A stretch of 64,000 nucleotides of DNA from JAXMHN01 sp964578605 (GTDB lineage: Bacteria; Verrucomicrobiota; Verrucomicrobiia; Limisphaerales; SIBE01). The translations under genes were made by a program, and so were the position numbers. This document shows, one piece after another, positions 23,256 to 32,835 of the stretch (its first letter is position 1; every line of letters begins with the position of its first letter). The notes beneath the pieces were generated by a model, which was not told the DNA's origin, did not search any database, and saw nothing but the letters and a program-made list of their open reading frames with translations. The DNA lies in the NCBI GenBank assembly GCA_964578605.1, contig CAZODO010000017.1, positions 1 through 64,000 on the forward strand. Reading direction: 5' to 3'.

Positions 23256-24608
23256 ATGGCAACCCAGACGTATCTTACTGCCCCGGTGAAGACGGACAAA
23301 GTGCCGCCGGGGATTCCCTATATCATAGGAAACGAAGCTGCCGAACGGTTCAGTTATTACGGCATGAATTCGATCCTGGTGATCTTCATGACCCACTTCC
23401 TGCTGAATGCGAGCGGGCAGCCGGATTACATGTCGAAGGAGCAGGCCAGTGCCTGGTACCACACGTTCGTGTCGGCGGTCTACTTCCTGCCGCTGATGGG
23501 TGCGTTGCTGGCCGATGCGATCATTGGGAAGTACTGGACGATCATGTCGCTCTCGATCGTTTATTGCCTGGGACACCTCGCGCTCGCCATCGACCACACG
23601 CGCATTGGGCTGGCCATTGGGTTGGCGCTCATCGCGCTCGGCGCGGGCGGAATCAAGCCGTGCGTGTCCGCCAATGTTGGCGACCAATTTGGAAAGGGAA
23701 ACGAGCACCTGCTGACCCGGGTGTTTAGCTGGTTTTATTTCGCGATCAATGTCGGTTCGATGTTCTCGACCATCCTGATTCCGGCGCTTCTGGAAACGCG
23801 AGGCCCGAGCATCGCGTTTGGCATTCCGGGGGTGCTCATGCTGATCGCGACCATCATCTTCTGGATGGGACGCAAAAAGTTCGTCCATATTCCTCCGGCA
23901 GGATTGCGCAACTACGCCCGGGAGATTTTCACTTGGGACACGCTCAAGATTGCGGTGAATTTGCTTATCCCGGTTCCGTTCGTGGCGATTTTCTGGGGGC
24001 TCTGGCAGCAGAACTTTTCGTCCTGGGTCCTTCAAGCGGAGCAGATGGACCGGCATCTGTTTGGGCGCGAATGGCTTCCCGCCCAGATCCAGACGGTCAA
24101 TCCGGGATTTATTCTCCTGTTGCTGCCGGTGTTTTCGTATGTGATCTATCCGGCGGTCAACCGCGTTTTCCGACTGACACCGCTGCGCAAGATTGGCTGT
24201 GGCTTGTTTGCGTCGACGATCGCCTTCCTGATCGTGGCCGCCATCCAGGGGCGCATCGATGCCGGGGCGAGGCCGCATATCTGGTGGCAAATTCTCGCGT
24301 TTCTGTTCCTCACGGCGTCGGAGATTATGGTCTCTGTGACGCACCTGGAATTTGCCTACACACAAGCTCCCAAGAAGCTGAAATCGCTGGTGATGTGCAC
24401 TTACTTGGGCGCGATCTCGCTGGGCAATGTCTTCACCGCCCTGGTCAACTTCTGGATCCAGAACCCGGACGGTTCCGCCAAGCTTGCCGGGGCAGCTTAT
24501 TTCTACTTCTTCGTGAAGGTGATGCTTGTCACGGCTGTCCTGTTTGTGATCGTCTCGCCGTTCTACCGGGGAAGAACCTATACCCAGGACGAAGCCGAGC
24601 CAGCCTGA
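23256..24608 (+). CDS. POT-family peptide:proton symporter
   Basis: 450 residues with about 12 transmembrane segments. The family ExxER motif appears as NEAAERFSYYG (about residues 25-36) and FSWFYFAINVGSM matches the second POT signature. It imports di- and tripeptides with protons across the inner membrane. A 691-codon open frame on the opposite strand is an Arg-rich shadow. Confidence 0.87.
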   Translation: MATQTYLTAPVKTDKVPPGIPYIIGNEAAERFSYYGMNSILVIFMTHFLLNASGQPDYMSKEQASAWYHTFVSAVYFLPLMGALLADAIIGKYWTIMSLSIVYCLGHLALAIDHTRIGLAIGLALIALGAGGIKPCVSANVGDQFGKGNEHLLTRVFSWFYFAINVGSMFSTILIPALLETRGPSIAFGIPGVLMLIATIIFWMGRKKFVHIPPAGLRNYAREIFTWDTLKIAVNLLIPVPFVAIFWGLWQQNFSSWVLQAEQMDRHLFGREWLPAQIQTVNPGFILLLLPVFSYVIYPAVNRVFRLTPLRKIGCGLFASTIAFLIVAAIQGRIDAGARPHIWWQILAFLFLTASEIMVSVTHLEFAYTQAPKKLKSLVMCTYLGAISLGNVFTALVNFWIQNPDGSAKLAGAAYFYFFVKVMLVTAVLFVIVSPFYRGRTYTQDEAEPA

Positions 24609-24626
24609 CTCGGTTTTCTGCGAGCC

Positions 24627-25775
24627 ATGAGCCTGCTCTTTCGACTCCGGCGCCGCCTGGCTGAACTCGTCCTGCGGGGCCGGTTGCTTGATCTGTGGGT
24701 CCGGCGCAAGATTCGCCGCCTGGAGCGTCATTACCAGCGCGAGTTGGTCGCCCGATCTCAAGCCGCACCCGCTCGGCCGGCGCCGCGCCCGCATCTGAGA
24801 CGGCATCCCCGGCGCATCCTGCTCATCAGCGATTTTCAGTGGGAAGGCAAGGAACTGGTGCCGGAACTCGAGAAAATCTGCCCGGTCGATGCGCTCAATC
24901 TGCATCCGGCGTTGACGGCCGCCGAAGACAGGCGGGTCGCGCCTCCGGAGGTGGTCGTTGCGGAACTGCGCAACTGGGTCGCAACGCATCATGCCTCGCA
25001 CCCGGACGTAATTCTCTTCTATGTCCGCCCTGCGCTGCTCTCGAACGAGGCTTTTCATGTGATCCGGATGGCTTTCGCCTGTCCGGTCCTGGGGATGAAC
25101 CTGGACGACAAGATTCAGTACCTGGACTACGGGACTTTCTCGGAGCGGAACGATCATTACGAGCAATGGACGCCTTCGTTCGATCTAAACCTGACCAACG
25201 TGCGCGCCGTCACGGACTGGTACAAGGCGTCGGGTTCCGCCGTGTATTACATGCCCGAAGGATACCATGCGAAGACGGAGCCGCCGGAGGGGCAGCCAGC
25301 TTACCGTCACGAAATGGCTTTTGTGGGCAGTTGGCGTGCGGAACGGGCCGAGCTCTACCGGCGGTTGCGCCGCCTCAACGTGCCCTTGGAAGTGTTTGGA
25401 TGGGGATGGCCCAACGCCCAGGAAGGCTCTGCGCCGGAGAAGATCTACCGTTCCAGCATGCTGACCCTCGGCATAGGCTTTGCATCTCCGTCGACGGTTT
25501 TGACGACGCTGAAGACGCGCGATTTCGAGTGCCCCGGGGCGGGGGCCTGTTACCTCACGACCTATAATTGGGAATTGGCCCTCCATTACGAGCTGGGAAA
25601 AGAAATTCTCTGCTACCGTTCCGTGGAGGAGATCGTTGAGCTGTTCGCGTTTTACAGGCGCCGGCCCGAAGCGTGTTGGAAGATCGCGCAAGCGGCCTAC
25701 CGCCGATGCCTGAGGGAACACACCTGGGAGAAGCGCTTCCGCAAGCTTTTCGAAGAGACCGGCATTGCGGGGTGA
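24627..25775 (+). CDS. CgeB-like glycosyltransferase
   Basis: 382 residues. A basic N terminus (about 60 residues) precedes a Rossmann-type half (RRILLISDFQWEGKELVPEL) and a second half with EMAFVGSWRAERAELYRRLR, VFGWGWP and IGFASPS. The C-terminal FECPGAGACYLTTYNWELA and LCYRSVEEIVELFAFY follow the DUF3880/CgeB plan seen in spore-maturation-type glycosyltransferases. Likely a cytoplasmic glycosyltransferase for surface polysaccharide; donor and acceptor unknown. It begins 18 bp after the transporter. Confidence 0.72.
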   Translation: MSLLFRLRRRLAELVLRGRLLDLWVRRKIRRLERHYQRELVARSQAAPARPAPRPHLRRHPRRILLISDFQWEGKELVPELEKICPVDALNLHPALTAAEDRRVAPPEVVVAELRNWVATHHASHPDVILFYVRPALLSNEAFHVIRMAFACPVLGMNLDDKIQYLDYGTFSERNDHYEQWTPSFDLNLTNVRAVTDWYKASGSAVYYMPEGYHAKTEPPEGQPAYRHEMAFVGSWRAERAELYRRLRRLNVPLEVFGWGWPNAQEGSAPEKIYRSSMLTLGIGFASPSTVLTTLKTRDFECPGAGACYLTTYNWELALHYELGKEILCYRSVEEIVELFAFYRRRPEACWKIAQAAYRRCLREHTWEKRFRKLFEETGIAG

Positions 25776-25878
25776 GCCGGCTGGACCGCCGGGTCGCTGC
25801 GATCTGATTTGACCAAGGCATTCCCGATTCCTATGCTCAGCCGCAATTGGATAACGGAAGTGACCCGGGAGGAAAACT

Positions 25879-26307
25879 ATGCTGCTGAAAGCCAATCGAG
25901 TCGATACGTGGGCTGCGTCAGTTGAGGACTGTCCTGGCAGCCTGGCCGAGAAGTTAAACGCGCTCGCCGGAGCGGGCGTGAACCTGGAAGTCGTCATCGC
26001 GCGGCGCGCGCCCGAGAAGCCGGGAACGGGAGTCGTGTTTGCTGCCCCGATCGAGGGAGCCCCGCAGATCCGGGTCGCGAAGGAAGTCGGCTTCGCGAAA
26101 ACCACCACGCTCTACTCGGTGCGGGTCGAAGGACCCAACAAACCAGGACACGGCGTGAACATTGTCCAGGCGGTCGCAGCGAAAGGCATCAACTTGCGCG
26201 GTTTCACAGCGGCGGCGATCGGCACGAAGTTCGTCGCTTACCTTTCGCTCGATTCTGCCGCCGATGCGGCGAAAGCGCTGCGCGTGTTGAAAAACCTGTA
26301 CCGCTGA
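25879..26307 (+). CDS. Double ACT-domain protein
   Basis: 142 residues made of two ACT-like units: DCPGSLAEKLNALAGAGVNL (about 17-37) and GPNKPGHGVNIVQAVAAKGI (about 81-100). ACT units bind amino acids or similar ligands and regulate enzymes. With no enzyme domain attached it could be a free regulatory subunit. GGAGG lies before the ATG. Confidence 0.75.
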   Translation: MLLKANRVDTWAASVEDCPGSLAEKLNALAGAGVNLEVVIARRAPEKPGTGVVFAAPIEGAPQIRVAKEVGFAKTTTLYSVRVEGPNKPGHGVNIVQAVAAKGINLRGFTAAAIGTKFVAYLSLDSAADAAKALRVLKNLYR

Positions 26308-26346
26308 GGCTCGCCGCGCCAATGCCGGCTGGGCAGGGGAGGCGGC

Positions 26347-26408
26347 TCGGCCCGCTGCGGGCCGATTTGTGATTTGCGAGTGGCCGGCTCCGGCCGGGCG
26401 GCCCGGCC
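26347..26408. repeat. Two GC-rich palindromes after the ACT gene
   Basis: TCGGCCCGC-T-GCGGGCCGA (26347-26365) and GGCCGGGC-G-GCCCGGCC (26392-26408), each nearly perfect with a one-base centre. They sit in the 156-bp gap between the ACT gene and the hydrolase. They may be terminator or REP-type elements. Confidence 0.45.
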
Positions 26409-26463
26409 TCACTGGATCGCCCTTTGACAAGGGTCCAGGCTGGGTGCATAAAGCAAGGGCCCA

Positions 26464-27249
26464 ATGGCCTTTCAATTTGTCTTTTTAGGATCAGGAACGT
26501 CGCAGGGAGTGCCGGTGATCGGCAAAGAGTACCCCGCGGCGTTTTTGGCCAACCCGAAAAACCACCGGACCCGGCCCTCCATTTACCTCGAGACGGACCA
26601 TTTGAAGCTGGTCGTGGATACAACTCCGGAGTTCCGTCTCCAATGCCTCCGCGAGAAGATCACCTGGCTCGATGCCGTGATTTTCACCCATTCGCATGCG
26701 GACCACGTCATGGGGCTCGATGATTGCCGCCGCTTTTGCGATCTGCGCAACGGTCCGCTGCCGATTTACGCGAGCGCGGCCACGCTGACCGATCTGGAGC
26801 GCATTTTCATTTATGCTTTCAAGAACGGGCCCATCCCGAAGGGCTACTTTATCCCGGAGCCGCACGTGATCGACGGTCCGTTCGAGTTGAAAGACCTCAC
26901 CATCACCCCCCTGTCGCTCCCGCACGGGTCCATTCGCGTCAATGGCTACCTTTTTTGCCAGGACGGGAGAAAAAGGCTTGCCTACATGAGTGACTGCAAA
27001 GAAGTACCTAACGACGTCGTGGACAAGGTTCGCGGATCGGAAATCGTGGTGTTGGACGCGCTCCGGCGGGAGCCGCACTGGACCCATATGTGCCTGGATG
27101 AGGCGTTGACGACGGCGCGGCGGATTGGGGCGCCTCAGACGTATTTAACCCACCTCACCCACGAGTACGACCACGATGTGGACCAGGCCGAAATGCCTCC
27201 GGGAGTCGCCCTGGCTCACGACGGGCTGAGGGTCCGCTTGAGGGCGTGA
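26464..27249 (+). CDS. Metallo-beta-lactamase-fold hydrolase, PhnP-like
   Basis: 261 residues. GSGTSQGVPVIG near the N terminus and THSHADHVMGLDDCR (about residues 77-91) match the PhnP/RNase Z-like cyclic phosphodiesterase group. A late LTHLTHEYDH supplies another metal ligand. It probably hydrolyses a cyclic phosphate ester; the substrate is not evident. Confidence 0.8.
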   Translation: MAFQFVFLGSGTSQGVPVIGKEYPAAFLANPKNHRTRPSIYLETDHLKLVVDTTPEFRLQCLREKITWLDAVIFTHSHADHVMGLDDCRRFCDLRNGPLPIYASAATLTDLERIFIYAFKNGPIPKGYFIPEPHVIDGPFELKDLTITPLSLPHGSIRVNGYLFCQDGRKRLAYMSDCKEVPNDVVDKVRGSEIVVLDALRREPHWTHMCLDEALTTARRIGAPQTYLTHLTHEYDHDVDQAEMPPGVALAHDGLRVRLRA

Positions 27250-27279
27250 TCCGCGCGAAACGTTTCGAGGAGATTGCCA

Positions 27280-28947
27280 ATGAGAACCGGTGTCGAATGG
27301 ATCTTGGCTTGCTGTGTTCTGGCTTCGGCGTGGTGTGCCCACGGTGCCATGCCAGGGGACGAAGTGGTGGTGGTGTACAACCGGAACCTGCCCGAATCCA
27401 GAAGCCTTGCAGAGTATTATGCCAAGCGCAGGCAGGTCCCCAGCAGCCGCCTGTTCGGGTTTGATCTTCCCAGCACCGAGACGATCTCTCGGGCTGAATT
27501 CAACGAACGTTTGGCGCAGCCGCTCCTCAAACGGCTTCGCGACGAGAAGCTCTTCCTTTACGATTCAAACGGAGGGTCAACCGCAGCAGGGACGACGAAC
27601 CTGCCACGGCAGGCGCGAATTCGCTACGCCACCCTCTGCTACGGTGTGCCACTGAAGATCGTCCATGACCCGAGCGTGATGGAGGAGGGAACGGATAAGA
27701 TCCGCCCCGAGCTGCGACGGAACGACGCTTCGGTAGACAGCGAGTTATCGGTGCTGCCTGTTCTTTCGCCGAAGCCGATGATCACAGGGGTGATTGTGAA
27801 CCGCGCCTTTTGCGCGACCAACGCGGCTTTTCTGAGTCCTACCAACGGCCTGTTGCTGGTCGGGCGACTCGATGGTCCCACGGCTGAGGTTGCGCGCGGG
27901 CTGGTCGATAAGGCCATCCAGGCGGAGATCGATGGACTCTGGGGACGCGCTTATTTCGACAGTCGCGGCCTGACCAACACGAGCTACAAGATTGGCGACG
28001 ACTGGATTCGAGGCGGTGCCGACGTGGCGAGGCGGCTCGGCTTCGAAACGATCCTGGACCAGGAGGGGGCCACGTTCTCCGCCGGATTCCCGTTGAGCCA
28101 CGTTGCCCTGTATGTCGGGTGGTATGACGGCGCGGTCTCCGGGCCATTCACGCGGCCCAATGTGGAGTTCATGCCGGGTGCTTTCGCGTATCATTTGCAC
28201 TCCTTTAGTGCGAACACGATCCGGTCCGCGACGGCCCACTGGGTCGGGCCGCTCCTGGCCAAGGGGGCTACCGCCACCCTGGGCTGCGTGAACGAACCGT
28301 ACCTCGAGGGCACCCCGGATATGATGACCTTCCTGGTGCGCTTCGCTTATTTCGGATTCAGCTTTGGCGAGGCCGCCTATGCATCGCAGAACTCCCTGTC
28401 TTGGCAAACAACGGTGGTGGGCGATCCGCTCTATCGGCCGTTTGGAAAACAGGCGCTCCAGGTGCATAACGACTTGATTCGGCGAGGCAGTTCGCTGGTG
28501 GAGTGGTCCCATTTAAAGGTGGTGAACATGAGTCTTGCGACGGGCCTGCCGCCGGACAAACTGATTCAGTACCTGGAGACGACCCCGGGCACGCGCACCA
28601 GTGCTGTGCTCCTCGAGAAACTCGCAGATCTTTATTTTCTCAAAGCGCGGTGGGTTGAAGCGGCGCCGATTTACCGGCAGGCCTTGCTGCAAAAGCCCTC
28701 CCCTCAGCAGAAGGTGCGGCTCATGTTTTCGCTGGCCCGGGCTTTGGACTTTGCGGGGAAGGGCGAGGACGCCTTCGGGGTATACCAGGAGTTTGTCAGA
28801 GTGTTCCCCGATTACCCGGAACTTCTGGGCATTTATCAACGGCTCTCTCCCATGGCTGAGAGTCTGGGCAAGCCCACTGAGAAGCAGCGGTACGACCAGG
28901 AAATCCAGCGCCTGACCCAGCCTCCGCCCGCCGTTCCCGCGGGCTGA
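27280..28947 (+). CDS. TIGR03790-family exported protein with TPR-like end
   Basis: 555 residues from ATG 27280, with GAGGAG 7 nt upstream (the reading from TTG 27274 adds two residues). A signal peptide ends near CAHGAMPG. GDEVVVVYNRNLPESRSLAE and YYAKRRQVPSSRLFGFDLP match TIGR03790 proteins of Verrucomicrobia and Planctomycetes. The last 120 residues contain tetratricopeptide-like helices. Likely periplasmic; function unknown. Convergent with feoB. Confidence 0.75.
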   Translation: MRTGVEWILACCVLASAWCAHGAMPGDEVVVVYNRNLPESRSLAEYYAKRRQVPSSRLFGFDLPSTETISRAEFNERLAQPLLKRLRDEKLFLYDSNGGSTAAGTTNLPRQARIRYATLCYGVPLKIVHDPSVMEEGTDKIRPELRRNDASVDSELSVLPVLSPKPMITGVIVNRAFCATNAAFLSPTNGLLLVGRLDGPTAEVARGLVDKAIQAEIDGLWGRAYFDSRGLTNTSYKIGDDWIRGGADVARRLGFETILDQEGATFSAGFPLSHVALYVGWYDGAVSGPFTRPNVEFMPGAFAYHLHSFSANTIRSATAHWVGPLLAKGATATLGCVNEPYLEGTPDMMTFLVRFAYFGFSFGEAAYASQNSLSWQTTVVGDPLYRPFGKQALQVHNDLIRRGSSLVEWSHLKVVNMSLATGLPPDKLIQYLETTPGTRTSAVLLEKLADLYFLKARWVEAAPIYRQALLQKPSPQQKVRLMFSLARALDFAGKGEDAFGVYQEFVRVFPDYPELLGIYQRLSPMAESLGKPTEKQRYDQEIQRLTQPPPAVPAG

Positions 28948-28997
28948 AACAAGGGCCGGCGCCAGACCGCCGAAACACCGTTCGGCCGCGGGAGGCT

Positions 28998-31250
28998 TCA
29001 TTCAAACCCGAGCAGGCGTCCGCCCTGGAAGGTGAGGAAAGCCAGTGTCCAGGCCAGAACGCCCATGTAAGCCCACTGGAAGAGCGGCCAGCGCCACGAA
29101 TTCGTTTCGCGCCGGACGACCGCGACGGTGCTGACGCACTGCAAGGCAAACACGTAGAAGACCATCAAGGTCAGGGCCAGCAAAGGCGTGTAGAGAAACG
29201 TCCCATCCGGGCGCCTTTGGTCGCGCAAGGTTTGGGCCAGGCTGCGGGTGTCATCGGAGTCGGCGGAATCTCCAACGTTGTACACCGTGGACATCGTGCT
29301 CACGAAGACTTCCCGGGCCGCGAAGGAAGCGACGATCCCGATGCAGATCTTCCAATCGAAGCCTAACGGAGCGAACGCGGGCTCGATCAGACGTCCAAGC
29401 CGGCCGGCGAAGCTCTGGCGCAACCTGGCCCCTTGCTCTTGCTGTTCCGACTCGGCCAGCGCGGCCTCCATCTGCGTCGCTGAACCCGGTTCCAGGGCAG
29501 GAGCGGCGGCCTCGATCGATTGCCGCTTGAGGGCGAACTCGCGCTCGACGGCTTCGCTCTGTGGATAGGTGGCAAGGAACCAGAGCAGGATGCTGATCCC
29601 GAGGATGACCGTCCCGGCGCGGCGAAGGAAGATCTTGGAGCGGTCCCACATATGGTGGATAACGACTTTCAACACGGGCTTCTTGTAAGGAGGCAGCTCC
29701 ATGATGAGCAGGGGGGTCTCGCTCTTGAGGAGTGTCTTCTTGAACAACCAGGCCATCAATAACGCCGCCACGATGCCCAAGAGATACATGCCGAGCATCG
29801 TCAGCCCCTGAAGCCTGACAAAGCCAAAGACCGGCAGGTTCGGAATGCATGCCCCAATCAGCAGGGTATAGACCGGCAGGCGCGCCGAGCAGCTCATCAG
29901 CGGCGCGACGAGGATGGTGACGAGCCGGTCCTTGGGGCTTTCGATGGTTCGGGTGGCCATAATGCCCGGGATCGCGCACGCGAAGGAGCTCAGCATGGGA
30001 ATGAAACTCTTTCCGTGCAGACCCACCTTGCTCATGAGACGGTCCATCAGAAAGGCCGCTCTCGCCATATAGCCGGTGTCTTCAAGGAGCCCAATAAACA
30101 GAAAGAGCAAAAGAATCTGGGGCAAGAACACCACCACAGCGCCGACGCCGGCGACGACGCCGTTCACCAACAAACTGTTGAGAGCGCCCGGACCCAAAAG
30201 ACTGCCCACGACCCCGCCCACCCAGTCCACCCCCGACTGAATGGCGTCCATAGGAAGGCGCGCCAAGCTGAAGATGCTCTGGAACATCAGGCCCATGACC
30301 GCGACAAAGATGAGCATTCCCCAGACTTTGTGGGTCAGAATCCGGTCGAGCTTGTCGCTGATCGTTTCCTGATACTCGAACCGTTCCTGAACCGCTTCCC
30401 GGTAGATCGCCGCGATGCGTCCGTACCGCGACTCGATCGCCCCGGTGCGCCAGTCTTCGCCGGCGGATTCGAGACGGGCTCTCGCGTCGGTAACGGCACG
30501 CTGCACGGCGGCGGGGTAAAGGCTCGCGCCTTTTGCCAGGACGCGTTCATCGCTGAGCAGGAGCAAGGACTCCGCCAACCGGACCGGGGGAATCTTTGAA
30601 CCGGGCTCCAGGAGCGCGGCCAAGCGCTTGACCTCTTCGGAAAAGGTCTCCGAGAGATTGCCGAAGAACTTTGCCGCCGCCGTTATCGGAGCCTGGCCGG
30701 TGCTATGGTGAAGGATGGCCTGCCGGAGGGCTGCGACCCCTTCGCCCGTGCTCGCCACCATCGGGAAGACAGGCACGCCCAGAGCCGCGGCGAGTTTCTG
30801 CGGATCGATCTCGTGTCCGTTTTGCGTCGCCACATCGAGCATGTTCAAGGCGATCAGGGCAGGGTAGCCGAGTTCGATGACCTGGGTGGCGTAATAGAGG
30901 TTCCGCTCGAGGTTGGACGCATCGGCCACGATCACCACCAGGCTTGGGGACGGGAGCTCAGGAAGCCTGTGGAAAAGCGCGTCCCGGGCGATCTGCTCGT
31001 CCAGGGATTGCGGGCTGAGGCTGTAGGTCCCCGGGAGATCCAGGATGGTCACCGGCCTTTCGCGCGGGCTTCCCTGCAACCGGCCTTCTTTGCGTTCGAC
31101 AGTGACCCCAGCGTAATTCCCCACCTTGGCCCGGAGCCCCGTGAGGTGGTTGAACAGGGTGGTCTTGCCGCAATTAGGGTTGCCCGTGAGAACGACAAAT
31201 GCGGTGGCCGGTTCGACGCCCCGGGGAGCTTGCTCTGCGGCGGCCAGCAT
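28998..31250 (-). CDS. feoB: Ferrous iron transporter FeoB
   Basis: 750 residues. The N-terminal GTPase has G1 GNPNCGKTT (23-31), G3 DLPG (73-76) and G4 NMLD (138-141). The membrane part shows the Gate motifs, for example FVAVMGLMFQ and PMLSSFACAIPGIMATRTI, and CSARLPVYTLLIGA. It moves Fe(II) into the cytoplasm. It follows two feoA-like genes in one operon. Confidence 0.95.
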   Translation of the reverse strand: MLAAAEQAPRGVEPATAFVVLTGNPNCGKTTLFNHLTGLRAKVGNYAGVTVERKEGRLQGSPRERPVTILDLPGTYSLSPQSLDEQIARDALFHRLPELPSPSLVVIVADASNLERNLYYATQVIELGYPALIALNMLDVATQNGHEIDPQKLAAALGVPVFPMVASTGEGVAALRQAILHHSTGQAPITAAAKFFGNLSETFSEEVKRLAALLEPGSKIPPVRLAESLLLLSDERVLAKGASLYPAAVQRAVTDARARLESAGEDWRTGAIESRYGRIAAIYREAVQERFEYQETISDKLDRILTHKVWGMLIFVAVMGLMFQSIFSLARLPMDAIQSGVDWVGGVVGSLLGPGALNSLLVNGVVAGVGAVVVFLPQILLLFLFIGLLEDTGYMARAAFLMDRLMSKVGLHGKSFIPMLSSFACAIPGIMATRTIESPKDRLVTILVAPLMSCSARLPVYTLLIGACIPNLPVFGFVRLQGLTMLGMYLLGIVAALLMAWLFKKTLLKSETPLLIMELPPYKKPVLKVVIHHMWDRSKIFLRRAGTVILGISILLWFLATYPQSEAVEREFALKRQSIEAAAPALEPGSATQMEAALAESEQQEQGARLRQSFAGRLGRLIEPAFAPLGFDWKICIGIVASFAAREVFVSTMSTVYNVGDSADSDDTRSLAQTLRDQRRPDGTFLYTPLLALTLMVFYVFALQCVSTVAVVRRETNSWRWPLFQWAYMGVLAWTLAFLTFQGGRLLGFE

Positions 31251-31264
31251 CGAGTACCTCCAAC

Positions 31265-31516
31265 TCAGTCGACGGGTGCACAGCGCACCCAGATCTGCTC
31301 GGCTTCGTGCTTGCGCAAGGTCAGGTGATATCCGCGCACTTTGATCTCTACGGGATCGCCCAGAGGCGCGAAGCGGATCAGTTCAACGGGGGTGCCAATC
31401 AGCAGCCCCATTTCCATGAGACGCGCACGCTTGTCCGCGGGGACCTTGAACTCAGCAACCGTTGCCGCCTGCCCCAGGGCCAGCGAACTCAGAGGCTGCA
31501 TGGCCGGTGGGGTCAT
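31265..31516 (-). CDS. feoA: FeoA-like protein, second copy
   Basis: 83 residues from ATG 31516. The SH3-like FeoA fold is visible: MQPLSSLALGQAATVAEF, RARLMEMGLLIGTPVELIRF, then DPVEIKVRGYHLTLRKHEAE. The start overlaps the previous FeoA stop as ATGA, and feoB begins 14 bp after its stop. FeoA is thought to regulate or gate FeoB. Confidence 0.88.
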   Translation of the reverse strand: MTPPAMQPLSSLALGQAATVAEFKVPADKRARLMEMGLLIGTPVELIRFAPLGDPVEIKVRGYHLTLRKHEAEQIWVRCAPVD

Positions 31517-31806
31517 GAGGCCTTCGCCGGCACCGGTTCCACCATGATCGAATCCGCCAATTGAGAACTGATTCCGAGCCGGACATTGCAAATCTGGCAA
31601 ATCACATTCGATTGCTGGCTGAGCAGGCGGATCTGTTGGTCTTCGCAGAACCCGAGCTCGCGCAGCCGATGGCTCACTTCCGGCGGAGCGGCAAGACGCT
31701 TGATGCGAACTGCCATACCCGCGCGGATTTTGCTAAGAGGGCATACTTCCGGATTGGGACAGCCAACGAAGGCGGTCGGAGTTGGAAGCATCGGTCGGCT
31801 GCTCAT
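31513..31806 (-). CDS. feoA: FeoA-like protein, first copy
   Basis: 97 residues. The N-terminal CPNPEVCPLSKI may bind metal, then comes a FeoA fold (GMAVRIKRLAAPPEVSHRLR, ELGFCEDQQIRLL, VICQICNVRLGISSQLAD). The extra Cys residues set it apart from the second copy. First gene of the feoA-feoA-feoB operon. Confidence 0.85.
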   Translation of the reverse strand: MSSRPMLPTPTAFVGCPNPEVCPLSKIRAGMAVRIKRLAAPPEVSHRLRELGFCEDQQIRLLSQQSNVICQICNVRLGISSQLADSIMVEPVPAKAS

Positions 31807-31881
31807 GGTGCCGGAACGTAGGGTAATCAGGCCGGGGTTGCAAGAGCCAAACTGATCCGAGCATGACCTGCGTCAAATTAC

Positions 31882-31909
31882 TTGACAGGGCAGATTGAAC
31901 CGCTACCAA
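31882..31909 (+). promoter_or_regulatory. Candidate promoter of the pseudopilin gene
   Basis: -35 TTGACA (31882-31887), 16-nt spacer, weak -10 TACCAA (31904-31909), 31-37 nt before the pseudopilin start codons. The -35 is perfect and the -10 poor. Confidence 0.3.
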
Positions 31910-31939
31910 GGGTAGGTACCGACCACACCGCACTCCTCG

Positions 31940-32773
31940 ATGACTATGAATCCGAAAGAAAACCAACTCACCAAACTCAGACTGGGCCAAGGCTTCACGC
32001 TGATCGAACTCCTCGTCGTGATTGCCATCATCGCCATCCTTGCCGGAATGCTCCTTCCCGCGCTGTCCAAAGCCAAATCCAAGACGAAGGGCATCACGTG
32101 CATGAACAACACCCGCCAATTGATGCTGGGCTGGCGGCTTTATGCCGAAGATTACGACGACGTCCTCCTGGCCTCGCTAAGCATGAGCCCTAATCCTTAC
32201 AACCGAGTCATTTGGGTGACGGGCAGCCTGGATTACACCTCGGCCCGGAGCAATTGGGACATCAACCAGGACGTGGCCAAGAGCCCTCTCATGCCCTACA
32301 TCGGCAACAACTTCTCCATTTGGAAATGCCCCTCTGACATGGGCTTGGTCAAAGACAACCAAGGCCGGAAGGTGCCCCGGGTCCGCAGCAATTCGATGAG
32401 CCAGGTCTTTGACAATGGCGGCTGGCTGCCGGCCTCCAGTTGGCGGATCTACGAGAAGATGAGCCATATCGTCATCCCGAGCAAGACCTGGGTCCTGATC
32501 GATGAGCATCCGGATAGCATTAACGACGCGGCTTGCGCCGTGCAAATGGTCAAACCCGACGCCAAAACAGCGCAAATCATCGACTTTCCTGCCAGCTACC
32601 ATAACGGCGCGGCCGGGATGGCCTTCGCTGACGGACATTCGGAAATCCACAAGTGGCTGGGCACCAAGATTAAGGCGCCTGTGAAGTACACCCTGATGTC
32701 TCTGAACGTGCCTGCGGGCGATTCCCTGCGGGACATCATTTGGTGGTCAGAGAACACGACGGTCGCCAAATAG
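31940..32773 (+). CDS. Type II pseudopilin-like exported protein
   Basis: 277 residues. The prepilin signal is GFTLIELLVVIAIIAILAG with the usual Glu at +5, cleaved before Phe. The middle has CPSDMG and the C-terminal HNGAAGMAFADGHSEIHKW matches the DUF1559-type H-x-G motif common in Planctomycetes and Verrucomicrobia. Exported by a type II-like system. Starts at ATG 31940 or 31946. Unlinked here to other secretion genes. Confidence 0.85.
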   Translation: MTMNPKENQLTKLRLGQGFTLIELLVVIAIIAILAGMLLPALSKAKSKTKGITCMNNTRQLMLGWRLYAEDYDDVLLASLSMSPNPYNRVIWVTGSLDYTSARSNWDINQDVAKSPLMPYIGNNFSIWKCPSDMGLVKDNQGRKVPRVRSNSMSQVFDNGGWLPASSWRIYEKMSHIVIPSKTWVLIDEHPDSINDAACAVQMVKPDAKTAQIIDFPASYHNGAAGMAFADGHSEIHKWLGTKIKAPVKYTLMSLNVPAGDSLRDIIWWSENTTVAK

Positions 32774-32835
32774 CTCGCCAAACCAGTCTTGCAAGTGCTT
32801 GCGGTCCGGTTATGTTGTGCGTCCGCACAGCAAGT

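Noticed and set aside
23091..25166. 691-codon open frame on the minus strand
   Set aside because: Antisense to the peptide transporter and glycosyltransferase, rich in Arg, Gln and His with no domain; a GC-driven shadow.
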